From assembly GCA_039105265.1 (NCBI GenBank), contig JAPFFF010000019.1, forward strand, positions 1,892,501 to 1,956,500: 64,000 bases of DNA, written 5' to 3'. Shown here one piece after another: positions 1 through 10,700 of the stretch; positions within the stretch are counted from its first letter, which is position 1, and every line of letters starts with the position of its first letter. Source of the stretch: Tritrichomonas musculus (taxonomy: Eukaryota > Parabasalia > Tritrichomonadida > Tritrichomonadidae). The notes below the pieces were generated by a model, which saw nothing but the letters and a program-made list of their open reading frames with translations, was not told the origin of the DNA and searched no databases. The position numbers were made by a program, and so were the translations under genes.

Positions 1-476
1 TTAGTCTAAAATTTGATCCTTTTTGATTTGAATTAAAAGTGTGTTTTCAATGGAAAAAATTTTGTCTTTTTCAATAATCTAAAATTTTTGGCATGGCATA
101 AATTTGTTTTTAATATTTTATAAAACATGTAATTTTCTATTTATCAATTTATGACATATTTTATTATTGAAATATAAATATTCAAAATTTTAAAGATTGG
201 ACAAAAAAAAACTTTTCCCAATGGCATATAATTAATTGAAGATTCAATATTTGGTTTCTTTCCTAATATATTGATATATTTTTAATATAATTTCTTATAT
301 ATAATAAATAATATGTTTAATTTTATATATTTATTGTTTATTACAAAATAAATTAATTTTTGAAATGAAAATTTTCGAAATTTTGGATTTTTGATAACTA
401 AAAATCCGTAATCAAATGAATAAAAATGAAATTTATCAGTATTTTTTTGTAGATTAACCGATATATAATCTTTTTT
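1..476. other. AT-rich host flank, no gene seen
   Basis: Very AT-rich DNA without an open frame worth calling. It lies downstream of the broken ubiquitin-like gene on the minus strand. I see no RNA gene, tandem repeat or element end in it. Confidence 0.6.
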
Positions 477-1022
477 CTATTTAATTAACCTGACAATTAT
501 TTCATGCCCTTTCATATAATTTAAATCTTCAATTTTTTCTGTTTGTTGCAATTCCTTTCCTTTGTAAAAGAATCTCAGCATTCTTATGTTTTCTAAATGA
601 AAATCATTTATTATTTTTGGAATACAATTTTGAAGATTTTGTTTTGGATCACATCTAACTATAGTTCGTGGCCCAGAAATAAGAGTAAAAGAAATATCGA
701 TATATCTTTGTTCTAAAAGATAATTAACATGGCTTATTGATGTTGTTTTTGATAATATTGATTATGTTTGCTGAATTTGCTCATCAGTAGATTGTTTTTG
801 ATTTTCGATATGGACATATATTGTAGTTCCTTTAATATATCCAATTTTATTTAATGTTTCATTATCATCCAATTTGTGATCATTATAGATTAAGTAAACA
901 TTATTATAATTGACCAATCTGAAATAATTGATAACTCTTTGAAGGATAACTTTAACTGTTTCATCTGAGTTCCATTCTAAAGCAATGCTAGGGCCTGAAA
1001 CTTGAGCAAAAACAACAAACAT
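477..1022 (-). pseudogene. Tandem ubiquitin-like protein gene, interrupted by an in-frame stop
   Basis: Reading from the ATG at 1022, the first 86 codons encode a ubiquitin-like fold: a VSGPSIALEW strand, a helix around VKVILQRVINYF, then YNDHKLDDNETLNKIGY and GTTIYVHI, which follow the family pattern of K/R-L-D-D..TL..YGI..G.TI. An in-frame TAA lies at 762-764. The same frame then stays open to a TAG at 477-479 and encodes a second similar domain (ISGPRTIVRCDP, FYKGKELQQTEKIEDLNYMKGHEIIV). The whole is 182 codons. Because frame and domain similarity both continue past the stop, a single nonsense change in a two-domain host gene is the simplest reading; use of the first domain alone as an 86-aa protein, or readthrough, is also possible. 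Neither domain ends in a Gly-Gly tail, so conjugation is unlikely. The family usually mediates protein-protein contacts in the ubiquitin system; the specific role here is unknown. Confidence 0.75.
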
Positions 1023-1294
1023 AAATTAAATAAATAGTAAGACATTCATTTTTTTCTTTCAATTAAATAGAAAATTTTCATAATATATTTGATATACAAT
1101 GATTTAAATTATAAAATTTAAAATAAAAATGTATTTTAAGATATACTATATATTATAATTATATATTTAATTAAATATTTGGAAAATATCAAATTTTTAT
1201 TAAAATATTTTAAGTATTAAATGATGCCAAAAAAAGTTTTATTCAAAATTGAATTTTTAAACAGTCAAAAGCAAAATTTTCAATTCAAACTAAA
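1023..1294. other. Divergent intergenic region of two host genes
   Basis: 272 bp of AT-rich DNA separates the minus-strand ubiquitin-like gene and the plus-strand peptidase gene, so promoters for both should lie here. I did not find a clean copy of the parabasalid initiator consensus (TCA, pyrimidine, T/A) at a convincing distance from either start. Confidence 0.4.
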
Positions 1295-2029
1295 ATGATC
1301 GTTTTGATGATACTCTCTTTTCTCCTTTTATTATTCATTATTCTTTTTTCACGAGCCATTTATTGTGCTCTAGGAGCTCGAAAACTTTCGCCCAAACCCC
1401 CTCCTGCTTCGCAATCCTGTCAAGACAAATATTCCAATCGTTTATCTCAAATGATCAAATGCGCCACAATCTCAAGCAAAGACAATTACGATGACACTGA
1501 ATTTTCTAAACTACGAACAACTGTTGAAACTCTATTTCCCAACCTCCATCGCCAATCAGATCGACAAATATTCGGTAATGATTGTTGGGTTTACAGAATC
1601 AAAGGGCAAGACAGCAGTCGCCGTGTCATGCTAATGAGCCATCACGACGTAGCTCCCGTTGAAGGCGACTGGAAGTACCCGCCATTTTCTGGAACGATTA
1701 GCGACGGCAGAATTTGGGGTCGGGGGACCGTTGATACCAAAACATCACTTTTTTCAGAATTACAAGCGATTGACGAGCTACTTGAAGAAGGCTGGCAGCC
1801 TCCGATAGATGTGTTTTTGGGCTCATCGCACAACGAAGAAGTAGCAGGTGATGGAATTCCTCTTGTTGTTAAATATTTTGAAAGTCGAGGTGAATATTTT
1901 GACCTTGTTCTTGATGAAGGTGCTGTCATATCGTCGCCGATGCCAGGCGTCTCATGCAAGTGCGCAATGCTTGCTATTCACGAGAAAGGCACATTAATAA
2001 ATATATATATCCAAAAATTATGCCTTTAA
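1295..2029 (+). pseudogene. M20-family metallopeptidase, C-terminally truncated
   Basis: The product starts with a strong membrane anchor (residues 1-20, Leu/Ile/Phe-rich) and continues into the catalytic half of an M20 peptidase (carboxypeptidase S / PM20D1-like). Visible motifs are LMSHHDVAPV (first metal His and Asp), GRGTVDTK (bridging Asp) and SHNEEVAGDG (catalytic Glu plus metal Glu). Such enzymes hydrolyse terminal or N-acyl amide bonds with two zinc ions. Family members are roughly 450-500 residues; here similarity ends near residue 233 (about 1992, after AIHEKGT) and the frame runs into AT-rich DNA, so the dimerisation domain and the last metal ligand are missing. The missing half is not seen downstream; the MITE, the Tc1-like element and the Polintons follow instead. 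GC content is higher than in the flanks, as expected for a real host gene. The gene is probably dead, though transcription of the stub cannot be excluded. Confidence 0.8.
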
Positions 2030-2075
2030 GCTAACTCATTTTATATCTAATATTAGCGGTTAAATGTTTTTTATT

Positions 2076-2423
2076 TTAAGGGACCACTATCATACTTTTT
2101 TGTAAACATTTCAATATTGAAAAAACTCATAGAAAATAAAATTCAATAGTTATTATTTCAGAAAAAGTTTAAAACTTTAAAATTTCACCATTCCGATCAT
2201 TTTTGTAAAAATTTTACATCTTCTCAACTTTCAAATTTTTATTGAAAAAAGGGAATATGCTTAAAAAAAGAAAAGAAATAAATGATATATAATTTATATA
2301 ATTTATATAATTTATATATACCAAAATATAGCAAAAATACTCAAGAAGTAATTTTTTTTACAACAATTAATTTTGTGATAACTCATAGAATTTTTAACAC
2401 AGAATTTGATAGTGGTCCCTTAA
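2076..2423. repeat. MITE-like element, about 340 bp
   Basis: A terminal inverted repeat GGGACCACTATCA starts at 2080 and its reverse complement ends at 2419; both ends are flanked by TTAA (2076-2079 and 2420-2423). The interior is non-coding and AT-rich, with a short internal repeat (AACTCATAGAA near both ends). The flanks fit a TTAA target (piggyBac type) or a TA target inside it (Tc1/mariner type); I cannot choose. It lies just beyond the point where the M20 gene loses similarity. Confidence 0.7.
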
Positions 2424-2611
2424 ATCAAATATCCATGCAAAATGTTCCAAAGATTAAATAACTTCAAATTTTCTATTTTGTAAAAAAAAAAAATTTAAAA
2501 GACATTCCAAAATGATTTACAATAATTTCTCTTTTTTTATTAAAACTATGGGGTTTGAAGAAAAAGTACCAAGGCCAATTTCATATCACTATTCAATTTT
2601 TATTCAAATTT

Positions 2612-2671
2612 GGTGAGGTACTAATGCGACTTTTTCATTTCTCACAAAATTGAAAGGAAAAGTACCTCACC
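2612..2671. repeat. 60-bp inverted repeat before the Tc1-like transposase
   Basis: GGTGAGGTAC at 2612-2621 pairs with GTACCTCACC at 2662-2671, leaving a loop of about 40 bases. It lies 78 bp before the transposase start and may be part of the transposon's terminal or subterminal sequence, but I found no matching copy on the far side of the gene. Confidence 0.55.
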
Positions 2672-2749
2672 TTTGTAAACTTAATTAAATAATCATCGCG
2701 TTATTCAAAAAGTAAAATTGTTTTTCTTCCAAAATTTTGTCATTTTAAA

Positions 2750-3836
2750 ATGCAAAAAAAACCTCTTTCGGAAAAAGAAAAACTTCAAATCTTGCAATAT
2801 GTTTCAGAAAATGGCAAGCAATGGACCCAGCTAGGGCAAATAATGAACAGAAACGAATCAACTCTCCGTAGTTTTTCAAATAGTTATAACAATCACCAAA
2901 CAATAAGTCCTACAAGAGGACGTCCGATAGAAATTAATGAAGATACAAAACAATCAGTGACAGGTTTTATGCTCGCAGAGCCAACTCAGTCTTTATTCAA
3001 TGTTGCACAGGACTTTGATATTTCCACCGTTTCGGTTCGTACCATTTTACACCAAAATAAAATTCAATATTTCGATAAAACTCCAATGGTAGAGTTAAAA
3101 GAATACCACAAAAGGGCTCGAGTAAATATGTGTCGCCAAATCTCCACCATTAATTACAGAAATCTACCACCTATTGTTTTTACGGATGAATCTACAGTGA
3201 GGGTTGATTTAAAAGGTGGTGGAATTTGGCGCCAAAGAGGATTCCATCCTCCGGAATCTTTCTATATAAAAAACCCCCATCCAGTCCAAATTATGGTATG
3301 GGGGAATAAGTCATCTCGGATATAAGACAAAACTCATTAAGTTTGAAACACATGTGAATTCATTTACTTATTGCAAAGCTCTTAAAGAAAATTTTATTTT
3401 TGAATCGTTATTTGGCCGTTATGGTCAAAATTTTATTTGGCAGCAGGACAACGCTACCCCCCACACAGCTGCTTTAACACAAGATTACTTGGACCAAAAA
3501 GTTAAATACATTCTTGAATGGCCAGCTAAGTCCCCAGACTTGTCCCCGATAGAACAAGTCTGGGATTATATAAAGAAAAAACTTTCTGGCCAGAATTTTG
3601 ATACTCCTGATGCCTTATTTAACGCAATTGAAAAGGTTTGGAATGAAATTCCTCCTTTTCTTATACATCATTATTACTCATCATTTTATGCAAGATTCAA
3701 AATTTGTCTCAAATATAATGGTGATAGCCTCAACGGACACTGGAATGAAGTACGTAAATTACATATGGAATATCAAACATGTCTTCAAGAAATTACCAAT
3801 CCTTTAACAGGATTAAAATATTTCATTGAAATTTGA
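2750..3836 (+). pseudogene. Tc1/mariner-superfamily transposase, frameshifted
   Basis: The first open part (2750-3325) holds a helix-turn-helix-rich DNA-binding half (LSEKEKLQILQYV; then a second region ending FTDEST, whose Asp is the first catalytic residue). The second part (to 3836) holds QQDNATPHTA with the second catalytic Asp and SPDLSPIEQVW with the catalytic Glu. Exactly 34 residues separate the last two, giving DD34E, the Tc1 signature. Between the parts the frame changes within about 3298-3306 near MVWG: a one-base loss in this DNA transposon is the simplest reading. Total length is about 350 residues, normal for the family. The enzyme would cut and paste its element at TA sites; as it stands it should be inactive. 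The terminal repeats of the element are not clearly seen. Confidence 0.85.
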
Positions 3837-3911
3837 ATAAAGAATTTTTTTTGTTATCAATTTTTTTTTATATATTTCAAAATTTGAAAGGTATTGTTTG
3901 ATAAGAAAAAA

Positions 3912-4019
3912 AATGTTCGCGTTTGTTTGAATGGTTTATTTTTTCTATCATTGAAAATAATAATTTTTCAAATAAAAATTGGAAATAAACCATTCAAATA
4001 TTTGATAAACGCGAACATT
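3912..4019. repeat. Near-palindrome of about 108 bp
   Basis: AATGTTCGCG with a following GTTTGTTTGAATGG block (from 3912) is matched in reverse complement by CCATTC...AAACGCGAACATT (to 4019), with a short central AT-rich loop. It lies just after the Tc1-like gene and may be a tiny MITE or a transposon end remnant. No target duplication is obvious. Confidence 0.65.
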
Positions 4020-4353
4020 ATTTAATAGAGTTTATCAATCTATTCAAAAAGGGGGAAATGATAATGTGCATTTATACCAGTACGTTTTTTATTGTTAAAT
4101 AAATAAAAATTTCTAAATAAAAAAATGAAAAAAAGAAAAATTAGTATTACCGGTAAAAAAATAAATCTAAAAACAAAAAGATCTCTGAATATTAAGTCAA
4201 TTAGAAACATTGAATATTTAAAAGTTGAATATTTTGTTTATAAATGCCATTTGCGCATGTAAAACAAGCAGTTATTTATTAAAGAAATGATATTTATTCA
4301 AAATATTAGTAGAAAATTAAATTTACTCAAGTTTTGATATTAAATAATATATT
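4020..4353. other. AT-rich host DNA up to the first Polinton
   Basis: No gene or repeat recognised. The segment ends at TATATT (4348-4353), directly before the proposed left tip of Pol-1. That hexamer would be the left copy of its target duplication, but the right copy lies outside the window. Confidence 0.4.
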
Positions 4354-4662
4354 AGTAGTTATAGAATGGGGGAATGAAGGGGTAAATACTTTGCCTTGAT
4401 TTTCGGGTCTGATTTTCAATACGAAGGTTGACCTGTCTTCTAGCATTCATTTTCGAGGTCATGTTTCAATACTTGGAGCTCAAACTTGGGAAATGTTGAA
4501 ATTTCAAAAAAAGTACCCAAAAATGGATGTTTTGAAGGGGTTTGGAGGCAAAAATAATGACCAAATTCAGGCCCATTTTGATACAAAAAGAGAATGTAAA
4601 AGATGTAATTTTTCATGAAAAATGGGAGAGGGGTAGATATCAATCTTTTTGTAAGGGATAAT
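4354..4662. other. Left terminal region of Pol-1, no gene
   Basis: Non-coding, moderately AT-rich, with G-rich patches near the tip. It probably holds the terminal inverted repeat, but its partner is not in view, so its length cannot be given. Confidence 0.4.
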
Positions 4663-5001
4663 TTAATAAATTAGTTTTAGAAAAACCTTGAAATTGTCTG
4701 GTTTAATTTCGTTTCCAAGGGGATCTGTAAACCAAATTTTGAAAACCCTTTTTGTGCCAACGTACTCATATTTTCTGTTATCATCTGGTGGCATTACGTT
4801 AGCATACCACACAAGACTATCTTCATATTTGTCACGTTGAATGAAATCGCTGTGGTATTCGGTTTCTCCATCTAGATATCCATTGCAAGTTGCTCTACAG
4901 TATTGGAAAACGATGTATTTAGGATTCTTTGAGTAGACAAAATCGAGGGGAAATTGATTCTCATAAGTGCTTGTAATGTAATATGTCTTAATATCTTTCA
5001 T
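4663..5001 (-). CDS. Conserved Polinton protein of 112 aa (Pol-1 copy)
   Basis: A Tyr-rich small protein clearly related to the 110-aa proteins at 19736 and 49002: shared pattern F..P.DF.YS.N.KYIV.QY near the start, HSD.I..D in the middle and FKIWFTD..GNEIKPD near the end. No known domain recognised, no signal or membrane segment. In Pol-A the gene follows the integrase; here it lies just downstream of the capsid gene on the same strand, so gene order differs between element families. Conservation across distant elements suggests a needed structural or replication role, which I cannot specify. Confidence 0.7.
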   Translation of the reverse strand: MKDIKTYYITSTYENQFPLDFVYSKNPKYIVFQYCRATCNGYLDGETEYHSDFIQRDKYEDSLVWYANVMPPDDNRKYEYVGTKRVFKIWFTDPLGNEIKPDNFKVFLKLIY

Positions 5002-5043
5002 TTGATTTCATTCAAAAATAAAGCCATCTACATATTCTTTCAT

Positions 5044-6383
5044 TTAGTAGTATCCATCTGGAACTCCATTTCCAAAGTATTTAACGGAACCTCTTGCCCA
5101 TGTGAAGTATGTATCAGTGCATATCCACATTTCTGGTGGAGGTGGATGAACATTATTATTTGAAACATCAAAGTTATAATATGTATCGTTAGCACCTCTA
5201 TACAAAGGTTGACCTTTGAATTTGATTGTAACCGTGTTTCCACCAGTATCAACACCATCGAATACATAACCAGAATTAGTACGTTCAAGTTGGAAGTTGA
5301 TACAAAAGCTGGTGGCATCAGAGATGGTATTCTTATAACGTGTTCCGTCAGGTGCATTCAAAGACATTGTCCAAGAATCTTCAAGTTCATGGGATGGTCT
5401 GAGAGAGCCATCTAATTCATTACTTATTAATTGATATTGATAGAAACGTGGACCAATAGTTGAATCAAATTCTGTATCTGGATACTTAACATTGTTGATG
5501 GTGAGCTGTACATTCTGGTACATAATATTATCGAAACATGTTATTTCATTAGTTCTTTTTGGGAACATGACTGTGATGTTGGTAGCATTTGAAAGAACAA
5601 TTGATTTAGAAACATCTAGACCTGCATCTGTTGCAAGACCTTGGAAACCTTCACGTACAAGTTGCTGAGATGGAATTAGAAGAGGTGTGTTGAGTTCACG
5701 AATGAGTCCATTGAGGCAGTCAGGTTTGATTCCAAAGCCAGCAAGATCTGATTTCATGGTTCCAATGGTTCCACCACGACAGTTAAGAATTACTTCTTCA
5801 GTCTTGTATGCAATGACTTTAGTGGAATCACCAAGGACTGGAAGTGTTTGGAAACCATCATTTTGCAAATCATTTGAACCATCTTGAGGAGCATCTGCAA
5901 GCTTGTATTCAGTTACAATTGTTGATGGAGAACCAATTTGAGAGAACTTGTTTGAGATTGTCATGTTGGCTGGAACGTCTTGCTCTATGGTAGAACAGTT
6001 AAGGAGTTCTTCAATTTCTTTAACAACAGATGGTTGAACTTGATGCCAAACTAATGCTTCTGTTGATGATTTAATTTCTTCTTCAATCTCTCCACAAATG
6101 GAGTTTGGATAGAGTTGCCAAGCTTGGAATGCAAGCTGATCTGTAAAGTAAATGGATGCTTCAAATGTGACTCTATGAGGTTTACCGTCTCCAAGTAATG
6201 TAAGTGGAACGTAAACACCACATACTGAAGGGCTCATGCGAGATGTATTCTCCCACAACGAATACCTGTGTTTGGCAGGCTCTTTGGCATCAATTGGTTT
6301 GATAGAATTGTATGCAAATGATTCACGAATGAGTTCATCTTGCTGATATTCTTTAAGCATAACGTTATCAATCCATAAGCGTG
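5044..6383 (-). pseudogene. Major capsid protein, C-terminal part (Pol-1), gene split by Pol-2
   Basis: About 440 residues similar along their length to the later part of the Pol-A capsid protein: YQQ.E.IRE near the start, RYSLWEN, GTR.KNTISDATSF.., SGYVFDG and the closing ND.YY....PPPP...C.DTYF segment. Polinton capsid proteins adopt a double jelly-roll fold and build icosahedral shells. The other part of this gene lies at 37663-38020; Pol-2 was inserted between them with the 6-bp duplication AGCGTG. Broken fossil. Confidence 0.8.
6378..6383. repeat. Target-site duplication AGCGTG, left copy (Pol-2)
   Basis: AGCGTG directly precedes the Pol-2 tip AGGAGGATATATG and recurs at 37663-37668 directly after the other tip. 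Six bases is the standard Polinton duplication length. Confidence 0.92.
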
Positions 6384-7018
6384 AGGAGGATATATGTGTG
6401 CGGATAGAGTATCAGATAATTTTTTTTATACTTGACCTAATATTTTTAAACCAAATCTCTACACAATCTAGAACCCATTATACCTTCTATATGAGAAAAA
6501 TCCGATTTTCATATACAACCTACAACATCACAATAATAATACAAAATTCAAAAAATAATTATTTTCAAATTTTTTATATTTTTTATATTTTTTATTTTCA
6601 TATTACACAACAAAAATGACTTATAATGAAAAACAAAGAAAAATATACGAAAACAAATTACGAGAATCTATGTTAAAAGAAGATTGTATACTTACTTCTA
6701 AATACGAAAGTAGTGATATTTTGGGGAACTATACATACCTACGATTTTTCTCGATAGAACCATATATGTTCTAATATACAATCTACACAATTCAAATTCT
6801 CCTATATAATTTACAACATACATTTAAATCATCGAAGAAACAAACATAAATAACTAAGCAATCTTAACCCTAATTTATGAGAAAGAGGTTGCGCCAAGCT
6901 ATATACTTTTTACGATAGATTAATACAATTTCTCTATATCTCAATTTGCAACATAAAGCTAAAAATAATCAAACAAATATCATAAATGATTGTTAATGAT
7001 AAAGTTATAAATCAAAAA
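6384..7018. repeat. Pol-2 left terminal inverted repeat, 635 bp
   Basis: Matches in reverse complement the right repeat, which is split by Pol-A into 37202-37662 and 12412-12564 (614 bp together). The copies look nearly identical apart from one segment of about 21 bp present only on the left near 6430-6450. Similarity stops abruptly at AATCAAAAA. Confidence 0.9.
6616..6774 (+). CDS. 52-codon frame inside the Pol-2 left TIR
   Basis: ATG to TAA, starting MTYNEKQRKIYENKLRESM, basic and helical at the start. The identical-position copy lies in the right repeat (37293-37451, minus strand), so the element would carry it twice, both reading inward. It could be a real small protein (terminal repeats of linear DNA viruses often carry duplicated genes) or chance. 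No family recognised. Confidence 0.35.
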   Translation: MTYNEKQRKIYENKLRESMLKEDCILTSKYESSDILGNYTYLRFFSIEPYMF

Positions 7019-7252
7019 CAACACAAATAGAGTTAAACAGATAAGTCTTCAAAAATCATACACAAATAAAAATAATCATAAAAAGATAAACAATGTTAAA
7101 AATAAATGATTTATTTCAAATCATTTCAAATCAATTTATATCATTTCAAATCAATTTATCACATAACTTGAATAACATATTAATATTTAACTGTTTCATA
7201 CTCAATAAACATTAATCATATAATCATAAATGATTTTTTATTTTTATCTAAA
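7019..7252. other. AT-rich leader between Pol-2 TIR and first gene
   Basis: Contains a short direct repeat of ATCATTTCAAATCAATTTAT (twice near 7120-7160). The following gene starts after GATTTTTTATTTTTATCTAA, a T-run start context like that of other genes in these elements. Confidence 0.4.
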
Positions 7253-7729
7253 ATGTCAATTGATAATGAACATGAATATGATAATGATAATGAAAGTGAA
7301 AGTGATAATGAAGATTCAGTTCAAATGTTTTATGATGCTTTACAAGATAATGATCTTAAAAAGGTTCGTATGTTAATTAGAACAAAACCTGAATTACAGA
7401 AACTTAATCCTAAATTACTTAATAAAGAATATCCATTAGAAAACTATAAGTTTACATCAAGAAGCGGAAATCTTGTATTATTAAGCTCAAAATCTGATTC
7501 TGAACGTAAATCATTTACTCATGAACAACAAAAAATAAATGAAAAATATGATGATTTTCGTGATTCACAATTAATACTGAATAATCAGTTAATAAATGAA
7601 TATAATGAAATATTTTCAAGATTTAATAAATTATGTGTTAGAATAGCTGATATTGAACAAAGATTAACTTCTCATGCTAATACTATTAATCAAGTAGTTC
7701 GTTTTATTAATTCATTTCAAGTTGAATAA
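7253..7729 (+). CDS. Acidic-N-terminus coiled-coil protein, 158 aa (Pol-2)
   Basis: Residues 1-22 are almost only Asp, Glu, Asn and Ser; the middle has a basic stretch; the last ~60 residues have heptad spacing (INEYNEIFSRFNKLCVRIADIEQRL), predicting a coiled coil. The layout (globular start, coiled-coil end) is like the coiled-coil proteins of Pol-A (17412) and Pol-3 (40627), so it may be a very diverged relative; I see no firm sequence match. It converges with the polymerase gene. Confidence 0.6.
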   Translation: MSIDNEHEYDNDNESESDNEDSVQMFYDALQDNDLKKVRMLIRTKPELQKLNPKLLNKEYPLENYKFTSRSGNLVLLSSKSDSERKSFTHEQQKINEKYDDFRDSQLILNNQLINEYNEIFSRFNKLCVRIADIEQRLTSHANTINQVVRFINSFQVE

Positions 7730-7761
7730 AAACAAAAAAATAATATCATTTTTTTTGAATC

Positions 7762-10700
7762 TTATTGTGATTTTATAATTATATCATTTGCTGCTAAATC
7801 ATGAATAAAAGGACAACAAGCTTGATTTTCTAATGTTATCATTTTTGTATGTTTAGCATTTATTGCAAGTTTGTTTGTTGTTATTTTCGACATTATACCT
7901 GATTTCACTTATAAATTAATGTTTTTACCGTATTTTATTTTTCTTTTTGTTATAGCTTCAACATAATCATCTTTATTGATTTTATTTTTCTTCAATGATA
8001 CTCCTTTTAATTTCATTGACTTTGTTTGTCCATTATTATTAAATATTGTATAACATTTACTACATAATGCAATTTGATTATCACCATATTTTTCAACACA
8101 ACATCCTAATAATTTCTTTGTATCTTCTATCGTATTTATGTTAGGATTAGGTAGAAATTTGTAAGCATTTTTATCCCAAAATTCTTGATTTTTGATGACA
8201 AATTTGAATTCTTGTTCAACACTTTCTTTACTATAACCAGAAACACTGAAATATATACTATCAGTTTCACAAGTATTAACATGAATCTTTTTCATATCTA
8301 ATGCTTTATTAAGAAAATCGTAATAGAATACAAGATAGAAGTATTTAGCATTATCAAGAGTAAAGAAAGCTTCTTGTAAAGGAGTATTACATTTAAAATG
8401 TTTAGGTTGTTGTTGTATTAAATAACAATCATCATTAATCTCAATACCGTTAATATAACTATCAGATATTATTGCACTATAAGCTTTATCTTTATTACAT
8501 ATCTTAATCTTAGAAAAATTTTCAGAGTTAACTCCATCATATCCATAACTACCATTCATACTAATCTTATAAAACTTCTCATTTCCCTTTTCTTTCTTTG
8601 AAATTATATCTTGTCGTTTTTTCATAAAAGTTGTTACAAATTCATGAAATTGATTATGAGCTTCATATAAAGAAACAGATTTTATATCTTCTAATACTAA
8701 ACCTTGATCTAATAAAAACCATAAATAATAGTTAGAAAATGTCATATACTGTCCACAAGTATCTAATAATTGAGTTAATCTTCTTTCTTCTTTATTTAAT
8801 GAGCTTAATTTATGTTCTTTCATATAATTATACATATAACTTCCTATTACATTTTCATCATTTTTTATTGTTATATTTCTTATAATAGGAGGAAAGTTTA
8901 TAAAGTAATTAATCTTATTTTTAGGGCATATAAGTTTAACAGTTGCTATAAATAAATATTTAGGATTAGGTTGATAACGATATTTAGAGAATATTATATT
9001 TGAACATTTTTTGTATATCTCTTTATTTTTATCACCATTTTCATCATATACTTCAAATCTTCTTATAAATGAACCGGGCATAAACATAACTCCTCCGTGA
9101 TAATCAATAAAATCATGTTTAATAGAACTGAAAGCTGAAGGATATAAACTATTAAAATCAAGTCCTAAAATATGAGTTATTTTATTTTCAGTATCTTCAC
9201 TTACTACTTTATTATCATTTGTATATCTAAATCTATTTATATATGTTTCACCCTTAATACAATATCTATGTAAAACATTTGATATTCCGCCTGTCATATT
9301 TTGCCGTAAATTATAATATTCTTTTTCATCTGTTACATTTGTTGGTAAATGATGTAATAAACAATATTTCTTTAATTGAATTCGCAATCTTGTTATTTTT
9401 TCATCTTTTCTATTACGTAAATTATTACATATTTTATAAGCTAGTTTACAGTTACTTAATTCATGTCCTATACTATTATCAATTCTGTCTAATACAGGCT
9501 TATTATCATGAGTAAAATGTTCTTTACATAAATAACAATAACCTTCATTTTTGTACATTTCTAAGAATTTTTGATAATCATTTTCTGAAACACAGTTTTC
9601 TATATTTCTCATTTTTGATTTTATTTTGATGTTATTGATATCATCATTCGTCAATTTTGATATTTTTGATTCTAGTTTTGCATTATATAGCTCAACTTGT
9701 TTCTTATAATTTGCACATTTCTTAATCCACCATTTTAAACTAGGCTCAAATGTTGTAACTGTATTAACAATAGCATATTTAGCATTTACATCAAAATTTT
9801 TATAAGCTAAAGCATATTTGATACTTGTTGAACATTTTGATAAAGATAAATTAGATATCATATCAACTTTATACTGTGCATTTTGATTTATTAAGTTATC
9901 TATAGGTTTAATCATCATTTCAACATCATTATCATTATAAGCTAACAAATATTCCCATCTATCTCTATAATTCTTACTATCTTTAACATATTCTTCATAT
10001 TCTTCTTTTGTTAAAGGATTATTTTGATTAAGATAGCTATAGAAATCATTATAAGCAAAAGGTTCAGATTTAGATAAAACTTCATTATAATTTTCTGAAT
10101 TAATAGCTTCATACGGAAAAACTCCTTTATTACTATTATCTAATCCTCCATAATCGATCCCGAATTGTTTTAATGTTCCACCTGCAGTAAAAGCTTGAGC
10201 ATCAATAAACCTCAGTTTAGTATCATATTTATTAGATGATAAGATAAATTGTTTTAATGTTGTAGCTGTTCCGATTAAACTATTTTGTTCAATATACCAG
10301 TGACTAATATTAAGATATTGTTTAAATAAGTTACTGTCAAATTTTGATGAATTAAAACCGAATACAGTTATCACATTTAAGTTTTTGTCAATTTTGTTAA
10401 GAATTTTGATATCATTAATCTTAGTAAATGATTGTAAATATTGTATCCTATCATTATAAATGTGTAATGATTGCTGAAATAAGAATTCTAACCAATCAAT
10501 AATAAATTCTTTACTATCTCTTAAACAAAAATGTTTTGTTAATAATCCTTTAGCAGACTTAATACAAGATGAAACAGATATTGGTAGCAAATGAGAGTTT
10601 ATGATAGTTGATTTAGTTGAATCATTTACATTTTTCTCCATAGTTTCAAAATCATAAGTTATATAATAGATATTAGGTCTCCATTCAAGACCATAAGCTA

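Noticed and set aside
477-1022. Alternative genetic code with TAA as sense
   Set aside because: All other genes in the window end at TAA, TAG or TGA in the expected places, so one in-frame TAA does not support recoding.
1642-1959. Minus-strand frame opposite the M20 peptidase
   Set aside because: Ser/Pro-rich shadow of the peptidase codons without any family similarity.
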